DNA from: Glycine soja
Taxonomy: Eukaryota; Streptophyta; Magnoliopsida; Fabales; Fabaceae
Reading direction: 5' to 3'
DNA length: 64,000 nt
Assembly (NCBI RefSeq): GCF_004193775.1
Contig: NC_041002.1
Location: 41,703,038-41,767,037 of the forward strand
Each line of letters starts with the position of its first letter. Position 1 is the stretch's first letter. Below are positions 9,088-20,429 of the stretch, in pieces. The translations under genes and the position numbers were made by a program. The notes under the pieces were generated by a model that made no database searches, was not told the origin of the DNA, and was given only the letters and a program-made list of their open reading frames with translations.

Positions 9088-10435
9088 TCAATAAGGAAAC
9101 ATCTCAATGAATTCCAACCACTTAGCATGTCTATTTTGAAACTTACCTTGAGATTTTAGAAACTTCAAACTTTGATGGTCAAAATGAATTATGAATTCCC
9201 TTGTCCACAAGTAGTGTTGCCATGTTTGCAAAGCTCTCACCAAAGCGTACAACTCTTTGTCATATATGGAATAATTCAATGTTGCCCAACTTTTAACTAA
9301 AGTATGCAACTGGTTTAGAGCCTTGCGTCAGTACAACCCCTATTCCAACACCAGAAGCATCACATTCAATTTCAAAAGCTTTATCAAAATTAGGCAAACA
9401 AAGCAATGGTGCATTGGTCATCTTATCTTTCAATAAATTAAAAGTTTTCTCATGCACATCAATCCACTTGAACACCACATTCTTTTTGACAAGTTCATTT
9501 AAAGGTGTAGCAAGTGAAGTAAAGTTCTCCTCAAATCTTCTATGAAAACTTGCTAAGCCATGACAACTTCTTACCTCATTAGCATTCTTATGTACAGGCC
9601 ATTCCCTAATTGCCTTTACCTTTTCTTCATCCACACTTATTCCTTTTGAGCTAATGACAAAACCCAAGAACACAACATATTCAAGGCAAAAAGAATACTT
9701 TTTAAGATTGGCATACAATTTATTTTCTCTCAAAATATTAAGAACAACATGCAAATGATCAACATGTTCCTCTAATGTTTTGCTATAGATCAAAATATCA
9801 TCAAAATACACCACAACAAATTTCCCAATGAAAAAACACAAAACATGATTCATTAACCTCATGAAGGTACTGGGTGCATTAGTTAAACCAAATGGCATCA
9901 CCAAGCACTCATATAAACCATATTTTGTTTTAAAAGTTGTTTTCCATTCATCACCTTCTTTCATGCGGATTTGATAGTATCCATTCTTTAAATCTATTTC
10001 AGAAAACACACACGAACCATGCAATTCATAGAGCATATAATCCAATCTAGGTATAGGATATCTATACTTTACGATGATTTTATTTATGGCTCAATAGTTA
10101 GTACACACGTGCCATGTCCCATCTTTCTTTGGAACCAAGATCACAAGAACAGAACACGGGCTAAGACTTTCCCTTACAAATCCCTTTTGCAAGAACTCAT
10201 CAACTTGCCTTTGAATCTCCTTTGCTTTTTCTAGAATTGACCTATAGGTTGGCCTATTTGGAAGTGAAGCACCAGGAATGAAGTCAATTTGATGCTCAAT
10301 ACCTCTTAAAGGAGGTAATCCATGTGGAATTTCTTCTGGAAAAACATCAACAAATTCCTGTAACAAGGAAACAACCTCAAGGCAAAGAAGAGTTAAGATT
10401 GTTATTGAAATAAGCATCCTTGTACATAAGTACAA
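9088..10435 (-). pseudogene. Reverse transcriptase / RNase H remnant (gypsy)
   Basis: Minus strand, N- to C-terminal. 10435-10091 is the RT entry region (VDVFPEEIPHGLPPLRGIEH, then the VPKKDGTW motif). 10045-9293 holds the palm with [23 protein letters not shown], the catalytic [12 protein letters not shown] (near 9800) and [17 protein letters not shown]. The RNase H-like domain starts at [18 protein letters not shown] and continues past a frame change into 9309-9088 ([22 protein letters not shown]). The YFDD active site is intact, but stop codons and a frameshift separate the three blocks. Confidence 0.95.
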
Positions 10436-10639
10436 GTGGGTGCTCTCTAGCCATCAAAGCACTCTCAAAATCTCTTTTCTTTGCAAATGCACTCACTTTC
10501 TTATTTTTCTCTTCTTTCTTTTGTTCAATTCATTTTTCTTTTGTTTTCTCTTTTTTCTTGAATGCTCAATTATTCTTCTCTCAACTTACACTCTTTTGCA
10601 ATTCTGGTTTGATCGACATATGCCTTAGGGGGTCGGAGA
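10436..10639 (-). other. Protease-RT linker of the gypsy element
   Basis: Lys/Glu-rich linker coding sequence between protease and reverse transcriptase on the minus strand, with stops. The plus-strand open frames here (Phe/Leu/Ser-rich) are shadows of the Lys/Glu-rich minus strand. Confidence 0.6.
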
Positions 10640-10966
10640 GGTGTTAAAACAATGGTGTGATTGTTCAAAACAACAACATATCTATTTTTGTAACCATCAT
10701 GAGTAACCCTTCTATCAAATAGTCATGGATGCCCCAGAAGTATATGCCCAACATGTATACGTGTCACATCACAAAGAACTTCATCCTTGTATTTACCAAC
10801 GGAAAATGAAACCAACACTTGCTTGGTCACCCTTATGTCTCCATAATCATTCAGTCACTAAAGTCTATATGGATAAGGGTTCATTAATATGGGCAAACCC
10901 AATTTCTCAACCAACAAGGTGCTAGCAACATTAGTACAACTTCCACTATCAATTATCAAATTTCAT
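10640..10966 (-). pseudogene. Aspartic protease remnant (gypsy)
   Basis: The minus-strand translation begins LIIDSGSCTNVASTLLVEKL, with the D-S-G catalytic triad of retroviral-type aspartic proteases at 10950-10939. Downstream text (VTKQVLVSFSVGKYKDEVLC and RRVTHDGYKNRY) is the protease-RT linker common in plant gypsy elements. Several in-frame stops are present. The preceding gag-protease linker is cut by the solo LTR at 10978-13637. Confidence 0.82.
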
Positions 10967-10977
10967 ACCTTGTCTTT

Positions 10978-13637
10978 TGTGACACCCTCTACCCCTCACA
11001 TATATATTAATAAAGGAATAAAAATTCAAATATTAATTAAAATTATTTTTAAAACATTTTTAAATACAAGCTTTTCAAATGGGTAAAAGGCTCACATTCA
11101 CTTTCTTCTACATCATATTCAAACTTGTCCAAATAAATAATAAAGTCATCTTGACACAAAGAAGGTCATCTAAGTTTCATACAATTAATATAGAACCTAT
11201 ATCCTAATGTCACATCCTATCAGAGCGTGGTGTTCTCGCGTCCTCTAGCATGATGTTCTTTATAGTCATCCACCTATTCATCTGCTCCCCCGAACACAAA
11301 GTTCAAGATCATCACAGGATCCAAACACAAACAACAAACCAGGAGTGAGTTATCACATTTCTAACTACTAGAGAGAAACAACACAACATATAGTAGCCAA
11401 ATACAATTTACTTAGCATATCTCACATTATTTCATCACTTTGTCATTCATCAATCACACTTTTCATCCATCAATCACACCTTTCAATCATCAATCACAAT
11501 ATACAGGAATCACACACTCTGATCAAGACATAATAACACATCAATTTCATAATAAACAATTAGCAAGCATATGCGACAGTTATGCTAAGACTCAAGCCTA
11601 TATGCAATGTGGTATCATGTCAGTGAAAAAACCTCGCCGGGCGCCTAGGAGTACATGACAAGACAAACCACACAATAATAAGTCAAGTCACTCTCACTAG
11701 GTAATATCATAGGGAGACCAGTCAGGGTCACAGTGTTTTGCGAGAATGCTCCAACCATATGGGATCAACATAGGCTTAAAGGAGCACTCAAACCGTGTGA
11801 CCCCCAAGGCCTACACTCTGAAGAGTCCGTCAGGGCCTCTCCCTCCTGATTCAGGTCCAACCCAGAAAATATTTTAACACACAGACTCTATTTATGAACT
11901 GTACAAAACACACGACTCCTCAATTGTTCTCAAAAATAATTTTAACCCGTCACCCTTTAAGGGTCTTATCATTAACTCGTCGCCCTTAAAGAGACTTAAC
12001 ATCAACTCGTCGCCCTAAAAGGGACTTAGCATCAACTCGTCGCCCTAAAAGGGACTTAGCATTAACTCGTCCCCCTTGAAGGGACTTATGATCGTGTGAT
12101 TGTACAATTCATAGTTCACAACTCAATGCACACAACACTTCAATGCACATATATATCTCAATCATATACATACTCAATTTATCACATACACTTAATCCCA
12201 ATCACAATGGTATAATCTCAATTTAACATGTTATCACACCTCATGAATCATATACACTTTATCTATGAACTATGCAATACACACATTTACTCAATTGTTT
12301 TCAAAATCATTTTAACTCGTCGGGTTCCCACAGTGGATCCCATCACAATACTCATTGCCCTTAAAGGGTCTTACAATTGTGTGATTGCACAGTTCATAGT
12401 TCACAACTCAATACACACATCTCATCTCAATACACCTGTATTTCATCATCCGTCACATGTTCAATTTATCGCATACTCACAGTTTGAATCATCATTTCAT
12501 AACCTCAACATAACAATTTATACAAAAGATTTTATCACAACATGGGATGTAAAGCCTCTAAAATAGTTTCTCACAATTGTATCAAAATCAATTAATCAAA
12601 ATCATGGGTTAAACACAAAGACATCAAGAGCACTCAAGTTTATCAATCAATTCTCATCAGGACATCAATTGGTACATAGAACACAATAACATTGCATTCA
12701 TAATCATAAAGGAAAATTATAATTCAATAAACATCCTAAAATAAACCCAAATTTAGTTCTCTAAGGATTCCTACACATGTTCTCACTAACCCTCAATTGT
12801 GAATAGCTCATCCCTTACCTCTGAGCGGACTCACGTGTCTTCAGCCAGTGATAGTAACATCTCTAGCGGTTCCCTGAGATTCCTTCAGTTATTCCTCCGA
12901 CTGCTCCGATAGAATTCTCAAACGTCAGAGAGACGGAGAAGAGATTGAAACCTCCACTTGTACTGTCTTCATCAGATTCCTTTTTCTCCCTCCACAAATA
13001 TTATGGCCAAAATCCCAACGGTGGAAGTGTACGCAATTGAATTTCAAACAACATATCCAAATTTCATGAAAATCCAACGGTTAAAGAAACTAGGATCGTA
13101 GTTTTACCGAGCCGTTCTGGGTTTCTGTGGGAAATTAAAATGCTACAATGCAAAGGGTTTTCCTCTAAGCTCAAATATAATTTTGAAATTCCCAACGGTG
13201 AAAGTTTTCGAAATTGGGTTGCGAACATGGTACTCAAATTTCACGACGATCCAACGGTGAACGAGTCCGAGATCGTCGTTTTTCTGAGACAGATTTGGTG
13301 GGCTGCGGGAAAAAGAAAGAGTTTTGAGAGGAGAAGGGGAAAAACGAAAATGAGGCCAAAAAAAGCACCTGACTTAACATAACTATTTATACCTAGGGTA
13401 TTCAGCCTATTATTTGCTCTATATTTATTTATTTTATAAAAACAAACTCTATTTTATTTTCTATCAAACAAATAAATGAAATACCTTTTTTATTTTCTCT
13501 CAAATCATTATTTTAATTAATAATTATATCTCCTTATTTATTTATTTATTTATAAAATCTCCTCATTTTTCTAAAACTCTATTTATTTATAAATAACAAT
13601 CCTTTTTAATCTAGATTACAAAAATTGGGATGTTACA
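10978..13637. mobile_element. Solo LTR (2660 bp), TSD TCTTT
   Basis: Starts TGTGACACCCTCTACCCC and ends GGGATGTTACA, flanked by TCTTT at 10973-10977 and 13638-13642. No internal coding sequence is present. The same family appears at 55721-58541 (older copy), 61709-62543 (interrupted) and 62544 onward (very similar to this one). It splits the gypsy polyprotein between gag and protease; removing it and one TCTTT restores a continuous linker. Short open frames within it have no recognisable product. Confidence 0.93.
11943..12090. repeat. 30-bp tandem repeat array in solo LTR
   Basis: Five near-identical 30-bp units of the type 'aactcgtcgccctaaaaggg' followed by 'acttagcatc'. The same array occurs in the related LTR at 63507-63660. 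It has no spacers, so it is a tandem repeat and not a CRISPR. Confidence 0.9.
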
Positions 13638-14705
13638 TCTTTTATGTGGCATCTTGTATGAAAAATATGTTCACGTTGCTCTTCATCACCTCCCAGCTTA
13701 GGTTGCATGTTAAGAGCACACCTAGTAACAAGCACATCTCCATTTACAAGTTCAGTGACATCAACATCACTGCAATCCTCCACTGGTGGGATTCGATCAT
13801 CTCTTGAGCCCACACTCTCTATGTCTCCATTATCCAACAATGTTATGGCTCTTCTATTTGGACATTGAGAAGCAATATGTCCAACTCCTTGTCTACTGAA
13901 ACATTTGATATCACGAGATCTAGAAGATGAATTAATTTCCATTTTACCTTTAGGTGCAACAAATGAATTTTTGGACTTGACTTTATCTGTTGACTTTGTC
14001 ATAGATTTGTTGTTTTGCCAATTTGACTTCCACGAAGAAGTGGAAGAAAATTTGGAAGTACTCTTAGCTTTCAATTATCTTTCCAATTGAATAGATTTGT
14101 ACAACAAGTCATCCATCTCCATATAATGTTGCAATTCTACCACATCGGTTATCTCATTCTTTAGACCTCCAATGAATCTGGCCATAGTTGTCTCACGGTC
14201 TTCTTCAACATTGGCTCTAATCATGGCTATTTCTATCTTTATTCAGTAGTGCTCCAGACTCATGGAAACTTGTGTTAGAGTTTGTAATTTTCTGTGTAAA
14301 TCCCTATGGGAGTGGCTAGGTACAAATCTCCTTCTCATGACAATCTTCATCTCCTCCCATCTACTAATAGGTCTTTCACCATTCTTGTGCCTACTAGTCA
14401 CATGTTGATCCCACCAAATACCAGCATAATCGGTGAATTCAATAACAACTAGTTTAACCTTTTTTTTCCTCAGAATAATTATAGCAATCAAACACATGTT
14501 CAACCTTTCTCTCCCACTCCAAATACAACTCGGGATCATTTTTACCTTGAAATGTAGGGATTCTCATCTTAATACTCCCCAAATGATTATCTCTTCTTGG
14601 TTCACCTCTTCGCCTTCTTCCATCTAAATACTCTTCCTCCTCTTCTTCTTCTGAAGTTGGTTGTCTACGACCTCTAAATCTGGATGGAGATTGTAAACTA
14701 TCCAA
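13638..14705 (-). pseudogene. gag remnant (gypsy)
   Basis: Minus-strand gag. 14705-14454 has the N-terminus with a Glu-rich/Arg-rich segment, then [20 protein letters not shown]. 14539-14243 has the retrotransposon gag core ([10 protein letters not shown], then [16 protein letters not shown]). 14074-13638 has a Ser/Lys-rich region and the zinc knuckle CFSRQGVGHIASQCPNR. In the knuckle the second Cys of the usual C-x2-C is displaced or lost, so the nucleic-acid-binding finger is damaged. Frame changes separate the three blocks. Confidence 0.9.
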
Positions 14706-15514
14706 ATTTCAAGTTTAAAGCTTGAAATTATTCATTAACATCATTAACAAACAACTTGAGTCCACTCCTTCTTCTTCTCCACTCATGATTAAAATTATTG
14801 CAAGAATTTTCTTAGAAGTGATTGTAAATGGACAATAAAATATCCTCACACAAGCATTGTCTCACTTGTTTACACTAAAAAAAATTCACTCATGTATCAT
14901 TCTTTTTAGCCCTTTCCCTCTAATAGTCTCACTACTCTTTCCTCTTACCACTCAACTTCTCCTTATAAGCTCTTAAGTAAGAACCTTTAGGGTTGATTAT
15001 ACACGACAAGATACAACAAGGGATCAATGAGAACTTTAGTGAATAAGAACAAACAGATAAGAAGGAAATAGAAACAAGGGATTTAAGAAAATTGTTTTTC
15101 TTAAGGAGAATAAATCCAAAGGAGGATTGATAGAACAAGAAGAAAATAAGTCCAATAGTCACACTTTGCTTTTTTGGATTTTTTTTCTTCAAATTGTAAA
15201 CAAACATAAAAACTGCTCAGATTTTCTTCTCTTTTTTTCTACTTTCTTTTTTCTCACATTTTTTTTGTTTTTTTTTTTCACTTCTTTCTTTATTTTTTTG
15301 CACAATTTTTTTTATAAATATATAAAAAGAGAAGACAAAAAGATATTGATACTAGATAGAATTCAGAAAAGAAAGATAGCCTCAAAGAAATATAACAAAG
15401 CAAGATGAAACAATAACATATAGTTAAACAAAAGGGAAAGAACAAGCAAAGGAGGAAACACATAAAAAGAAAGAAAACACAAAGGATGAATAACACCTGA
15501 TATCAAGAGTCGAA
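14706..15514 (-). other. 5' leader of gypsy element
   Basis: AT- and pyrimidine-rich untranslated leader between gag and the primer-binding site, with long T and TTC runs. I see no conserved coding sequence; the Phe/Leu-rich open frames are low-complexity artefacts. Confidence 0.6.
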
Positions 15515-15526
15515 GCTCTGATACCA
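15515..15526 (-). promoter_or_regulatory. Primer-binding site (initiator Met tRNA)
   Basis: On the minus strand TGGTATCAGAGC lies next to the 5' LTR. It is complementary to the 3' end of plant initiator Met tRNA, the usual primer of plant LTR retrotransposons. Confidence 0.9.
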
Positions 15527-16322
15527 AAGTTAAAAAGGAACTTGACCCTAACCGCGACCTGCCGCTAGAACCAAATTTATCAAAAGGAGCGTGACCCTAA
15601 CTGCAACCTGTCGGTAGAACCGTAGTTATGCAAAGGAGTGTGATCCTAACCATGACCTACCAGTAGAATCAACACTATCGAGTTCTTAACCCAAGAACAA
15701 AGGAAAAGCTCTCACAATAGAGAAACTCCCAAATTTCAATGCCTTTGGAGAGTACAAGAGTTCCCTATTTATAGGCTAATCATGAAATGTTAGAATAAAT
15801 CCCCACTAACATGCATTTACCAAATGCATTAATAATTGCATGCCCACTACCTAAGAAAATGACAATAAACATGAAAATAAATTCCCACTGGCCACTAAAT
15901 GACTTGGAGCACTTCTAGGAAGCATTTAGTAAGGCTAAGAGAAAATAAAAAGTCACCAGAAAATTCAACCTTAAAATAGGACAAAAGTTACAAATAAAAT
16001 GATAAAAGTTGGACTTAGTTATTATCTTATCAGCCCCATATTAATAGTCCACCAAAATTGATCAACTAAGCCCATGGATGCTTCTTGTCTTATAAATTGG
16101 ACTTTCCAAAGTGATTCTTCAAGTTGGGCTCCAAGCATCTTCATCAATTTGTGGAAAAGTGACCCAATTAAGTGTATCCCTTAATTCACATTGGTCTTCT
16201 TTCTCTTTAATCTTTAGAATCAGCCTTGCAATTCTTACTTCACCATCTTAGTCTTGGACCTTATCATAGGACCTCCAATTCCATGTAAAGGATCATTAGA
16301 CGAGCTGATTGCACCTCTATCA
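15527..16322 (-). repeat. 5' LTR of the gypsy element
   Basis: Matches the split LTR at 291-7801 over its whole length. On the minus strand it starts TGATAGAGGTG at 16322. The other end lacks a clear CA terminus (mutated or mis-set by a few bases). It contains a short tandem triplication of a unit resembling 'gaccctaaccgcgacctgcc'. Confidence 0.85.
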
Positions 16323-16332
16323 AGTTATTAAG

Positions 16333-17483
16333 TGTGTTGCAAATACTCTTTGATTTCTTAAACTCAAACAAACACTTAACCAATTATGAAAAACAATTAT
16401 TCAAAGCTCAAAGGATAAGAATCTTATACAAGAAGCAATACAAGAGATTAAAGATTATAGGAAAAGATCCACACAATAATTTATACTAGTTTGATTTCTA
16501 GGAAATCTACATCCTATTGATTCAAGTAACCCACTTAAATCTTTCAACATTTTGAGTTATATACAAATTCACAAGCAAATGCACACCACAAATGCTTAAA
16601 CTCTTGAAGATCTATCAAGATCTAAAACACATGTAGGAAATCCATTACATGCAAATCATTGAGAACCCTACTCAATGAAAAACGAAAAACAAAATCGTAA
16701 TTAAGGAAAGATTTCATCTTGTCTATGAATGATATGAAAGCTTTAAAATACTCCCTATGTAGCCTCAAACTACTCTTTATGATCCAAGCCAAGATCCATT
16801 TTGAATTCATGTGAAATGATGTATTTAGTCAAGGATCAAGGTGGTGATGACACTGAGATTTTTAGAAACTCTCAGTTAAAATGCAATGAAAAACATGAGA
16901 GGAAATGGTGTCACACTAAAATTCTTTGAAAAACTCATTTTTATAACATCAGAGCTAAAATAGTCAATTATGCCATAGAGGTAGTCAACTAAATTATTCT
17001 TCACATCACTTGGGTTTTCTGAAGAACATATAGTCAATTGTATTACCATTTAATCAACTATTTGCAAAAGCTAAGACCTTCTCCAGAACCAAATAATCAA
17101 TTAGACACTTAAGATAGTTGACTATCTGTGAGATGTTCTATATTTTGAGAGTTCAAAGGCTCGATATAGTCGACTATAATAGCATATAGTCGATTATCAT
17201 GATGTAGAGCTAAAACTTAGTTATTTTAAAAACTAAGTTACTAATTACAACTCTTTAAGGCTTAAGATCAATGATTAATGTAATAATTAACATGTAGATC
17301 GAGTAATATTGTCTATTTTTTCTAGTTTAGGATGCATGTATGCATGACTTACCACACACATTCAAGCATTTTAAGTATAAAATAACATCCTAATAACAAT
17401 TAAGGTTCCTTAATCCAAATACATCATCATCGTCATCAAGATAAACTAAAAGTCTTCATCTTTATCTACTCTTTATGTTTACA
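16333..17483 (-). mobile_element. Solo LTR remnant (1151 bp), TSD TTAAG/TTAAC
   Basis: Starts TGTGTTGCAAATACTC and ends TTTATGTTTACA, flanked by TTAAG (16328-16332) and TTAAC (17484-17488). The minus-strand motif AACTAGTATAAATTATTGTGT around 16480 matches the leader-like motif of the LTRs at 5746 and 46902, so sense is minus. It holds four pairs of near-palindromic sites around 'atagtcgactat'. It sits 10 bp from the end of the gypsy element. Confidence 0.68.
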
Positions 17484-17488
17484 TTAAC

Positions 17489-19320
17489 GAGACTGAAAGT
17501 CATTCGTGGATGGGAATTTATAATTTATTATTGTATATTATAAAAATATTTTTAATTGAATATTTTAATTGAGTTTTTTAACAACGACACTAGTTAATGT
17601 TAATTTTTATTCTTAAAAAATTAAAATTTAATATTTAGTTATGTCATTAAATTTTAATTAATACCTTTCAAATTTTATTTTAATTAATTATACATAAATT
17701 TTACAACTTAAAATAATTTTAAACATATTTTATATTTAATTTAGAAAAAAAAGAATTATACACCGATCACGTAAAAAATTTTGCATCATCATCCGATCAT
17801 AATCCATTATGTATAATAAATTTGTATTTATAACTTTTATAATAATTACTTTAAAAGTCATATTAACAAAAAATTATGATTAAACGATAATATAAAAATA
17901 TTATCAATACATTATCATTAAACTCTTTAAGTTATATTTAATACAAATAAGTTAAATACATAATTATATATGTGGCAGTAGTTATTTTTATATAAAAAAT
18001 GTTGCAACTATTACATGGAGAAACACAGTATTGGACTAGTAGTAATATCGATTTGGTCCTATTTTTAAAACATTGCATATAGGAAAAAAAAAAACGTGAT
18101 GACTTAAAAGATTCGATTTCTTAACGTTACATCAACCACTAAAACTTTCTTATTACTAGAACCACCTATTATGCATAAGTACTGTTTGAAATTAATCCGA
18201 TATATATATCTGACAAGCTTACCCATGTCTTTTTATAACATGTTTCAAAAAATAGTATCATGTAAAAGATGTTTCTCAAATGCAATTATTGCCCAATTTG
18301 CTTAAACACAGTGAATGATTACCCATGCGGAGAATTGGAAAATTTGAAATGAGCATAACATCTTGGAATTGACGTACACCATATTGCATATAAATATAGA
18401 CTTGTTATCGTTATCTCTTTTGTTTGGCTTAAATGGAAAAAAGAGTATTCTTCTTCGTAGTGTTCTTGCACGGCTATGCGTATGGTTGAGGTTGAGGAAC
18501 TCAGTCATAATGGGACCAATTCGGCAATAACGGAACCACACATATATATGGTGTATAGGCAATATATGCGCTTCAAAGTGATGCTAAGATATCACTCTTT
18601 TTCACATGTAAGGTTACTAGGCGAGTTTTGCATATGTTGTTTATTTTAATGTTTAGAAACAACTTTTATCATAATATTCATTTTCGCACTCTTGCATGTC
18701 CCAAAATATCATTTTCCGACCAAACTAAACTGGATCCCAGCCATGTTGTTAAGATGTTTTATAGTTTCAAAAAGAGGAATCAAAGAAAAGGGGGTGAAAA
18801 GTTAAATAATGATTTTTCAAATTTTTTTATAATTGTTTAAAATTTCCTAAAACTTGAAAAACTTCTTGAAAGTAATATAAGGGGAAAATTAGTAATTTTG
18901 AACTTTAATTTATTGTCTTTTTTCGGCTTACATGGTGTTTTAACTTTTTTATTTTGATTTTGTTTTAGCTTGACTTTTGTTATGGTCAATTTTGGTATAA
19001 TCTATTCATGATGTTACTCCTCTGTCTGTTCCTTCTTGTATGATGGTGAGATGTACCTACCAAGACATTCAACCCAACCCTCAAGTTAGAGGCATAGTGA
19101 AAAGAATCAAGTATCAATAATGGATTAGAATTAAGCTGGTTACATGAAACCTTGTAACTCCTTTTATAGTGGTGTGAAATTAAGTTCAAAGGCTTAGAGC
19201 ATGCTTGGATTTGCTTTCTAAAAGTACTTTTGAGGCAAAAATAATTTTGCCAACGAATTAGGACCCTTACTTTTGCTTTCATTTTGCATTTATCAGTTAG
19301 ATTTGCAATGAAACACATGC
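17489..19320. other. AT-rich intergenic, MITE-like patch
   Basis: No gene recognised. About 17740-17960 resembles a common soybean MITE end ('acaccgatcacg..', 'catcatccgatcataatcc'), and a related patch lies in the second JOX intron near 42560-42680. The ends could not be fixed. The short open frames at 18302-18562 and 18986-19318 lack any family resemblance. Confidence 0.4.
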
Positions 19321-20429
19321 CGCAACATTTTCAACTAGAAATCAAAACATGCACTTAAGTTTCCTAATTAGATATTGTAAGATTATATCTTATCTTATCT
19401 TTATAGGCTTAATTTTCCTAATTAGATATTGTAGAGAAGATACTATTACATCTTATATTGTCTTATTTAATTTGATAATTTTGTATCGGATCTTACCTTA
19501 ATCTTTTTTCTCCTAATAATAAGTAGAGATAACTTTTTTCTCTTTCCTGATTTATCTCAGTCAAATCTAATGGGATAGAATAAGAAGTTTACTCGATCGA
19601 CCATAAAGTAGAAGTTTGCCCAGTTCGAGTAGTACAACTTCAATTTGATATTTTTTTTTTTCATCTTGCAAGTATTTATCCTCCCTAAAAGGCAGTCAAA
19701 CCAGTTAATGATCACTAAATGTGAACATCTCTCTCATCGAATATTTGAACCTTAGTTTATCACGTTGTGAAAGATTATCTCCTTCTGCTAGATCTAATTC
19801 ATGTTGGTGGCTTTAATTTGGTGTAATTTGTTGATTTGATTGTTAAAAAATTACCATAATTGACAAAGAAGTCACATTTTTTTACCATAAAAATTGTCAC
19901 AATGGACAAAATAGACCAAATTGAAAATACAAAATAAGTTAGAAGAGCAAATTACTACTTTACCTAGCATTTAGAACAAGGGATAGCTTTTGTGGATTAC
20001 ATGATAATTATTTATCCTTCTTTGATTATAAAACTCAAATAAGAATATTTTTTCTTGAAATTTTAATAGCAACTGCATCAATTTTTCTTTCATTTTATTT
20101 TATTATGTATATCATTTATCCAGGTTTTATTTGATTTTTTGTGCAGACCCTTACCAAAGAGTGTGTATTATTAGATTTAACATGAGTGGTCTATTTGTTC
20201 AAAAATACATTGACACTTTAAATTTGTGACTCTCTTTCTTATATAGTTTTTAACTTGTTTTCCAATTATTTCCCTCAAGTCCAACTCGTTTTACCTTGTT
20301 GCGATTTTTTTTCAATCTCAAGTTTAAACTTTACATGTCATTGGTCTTATTTTCATTTATTGTTTGGGCTTCTTCTTAAAGAAAATACCTCAAGTTTGTT
20401 TTCCCGTTTTTTATATGGTTTAACTCTTT
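19321..20429. other. Possible LTR-like fragment, no gene
   Basis: Sequence such as 'cctaattagatattgtagag' and 'ctcctaataataagtagag' looks like the promoter/leader part of plant LTRs. No terminal motifs or target duplication were found. No coding region seen. Confidence 0.3.

Larger units (their letters stand above)
291..16322 (-). mobile_element. Ty3/gypsy LTR retrotransposon, old and nested-into
   Basis: A complete but decayed Ty3/gypsy element read on the minus strand. From 5' to 3' it has an LTR (15527-16322), a primer-binding site TGGTATCAGAGC (15515-15526, initiator-Met tRNA type), gag (14705-13638), aspartic protease, RT/RNase H, integrase, a polypurine tract (7815-7802) and the 3' LTR (7801 down to about 291). 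The order protease-RT-RNase H-integrase is what assigns it to Ty3/gypsy. Three later insertions split it: a CACTA element and a solo LTR in the 3' LTR, and another solo LTR between gag and protease. Once these are subtracted the 3' LTR is about 760 bp, against 796 bp for the 5' LTR. The LTRs differ by many substitutions and every coding block has stops or frameshifts, so the element is old and inactive. The outer target duplication could not be resolved. Confidence 0.85.

Noticed and set aside
8901..9110. Plus-strand ORFs across the gypsy pol region
   Set aside because: Shadows of the minus-strand pol gene, which carries the recognisable RT, RNase H and integrase motifs.
11943..12090. Regular 30-bp repeats that could suggest a CRISPR array
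   Set aside because: Units are head-to-tail without spacers, lie in an LTR, and the genome is a plant.
16323..16332. Target duplication of the gypsy element
   Set aside because: AGTTA after the right LTR has no exact partner before the left LTR (AAGTA is the nearest); I left the outer boundary unproven.
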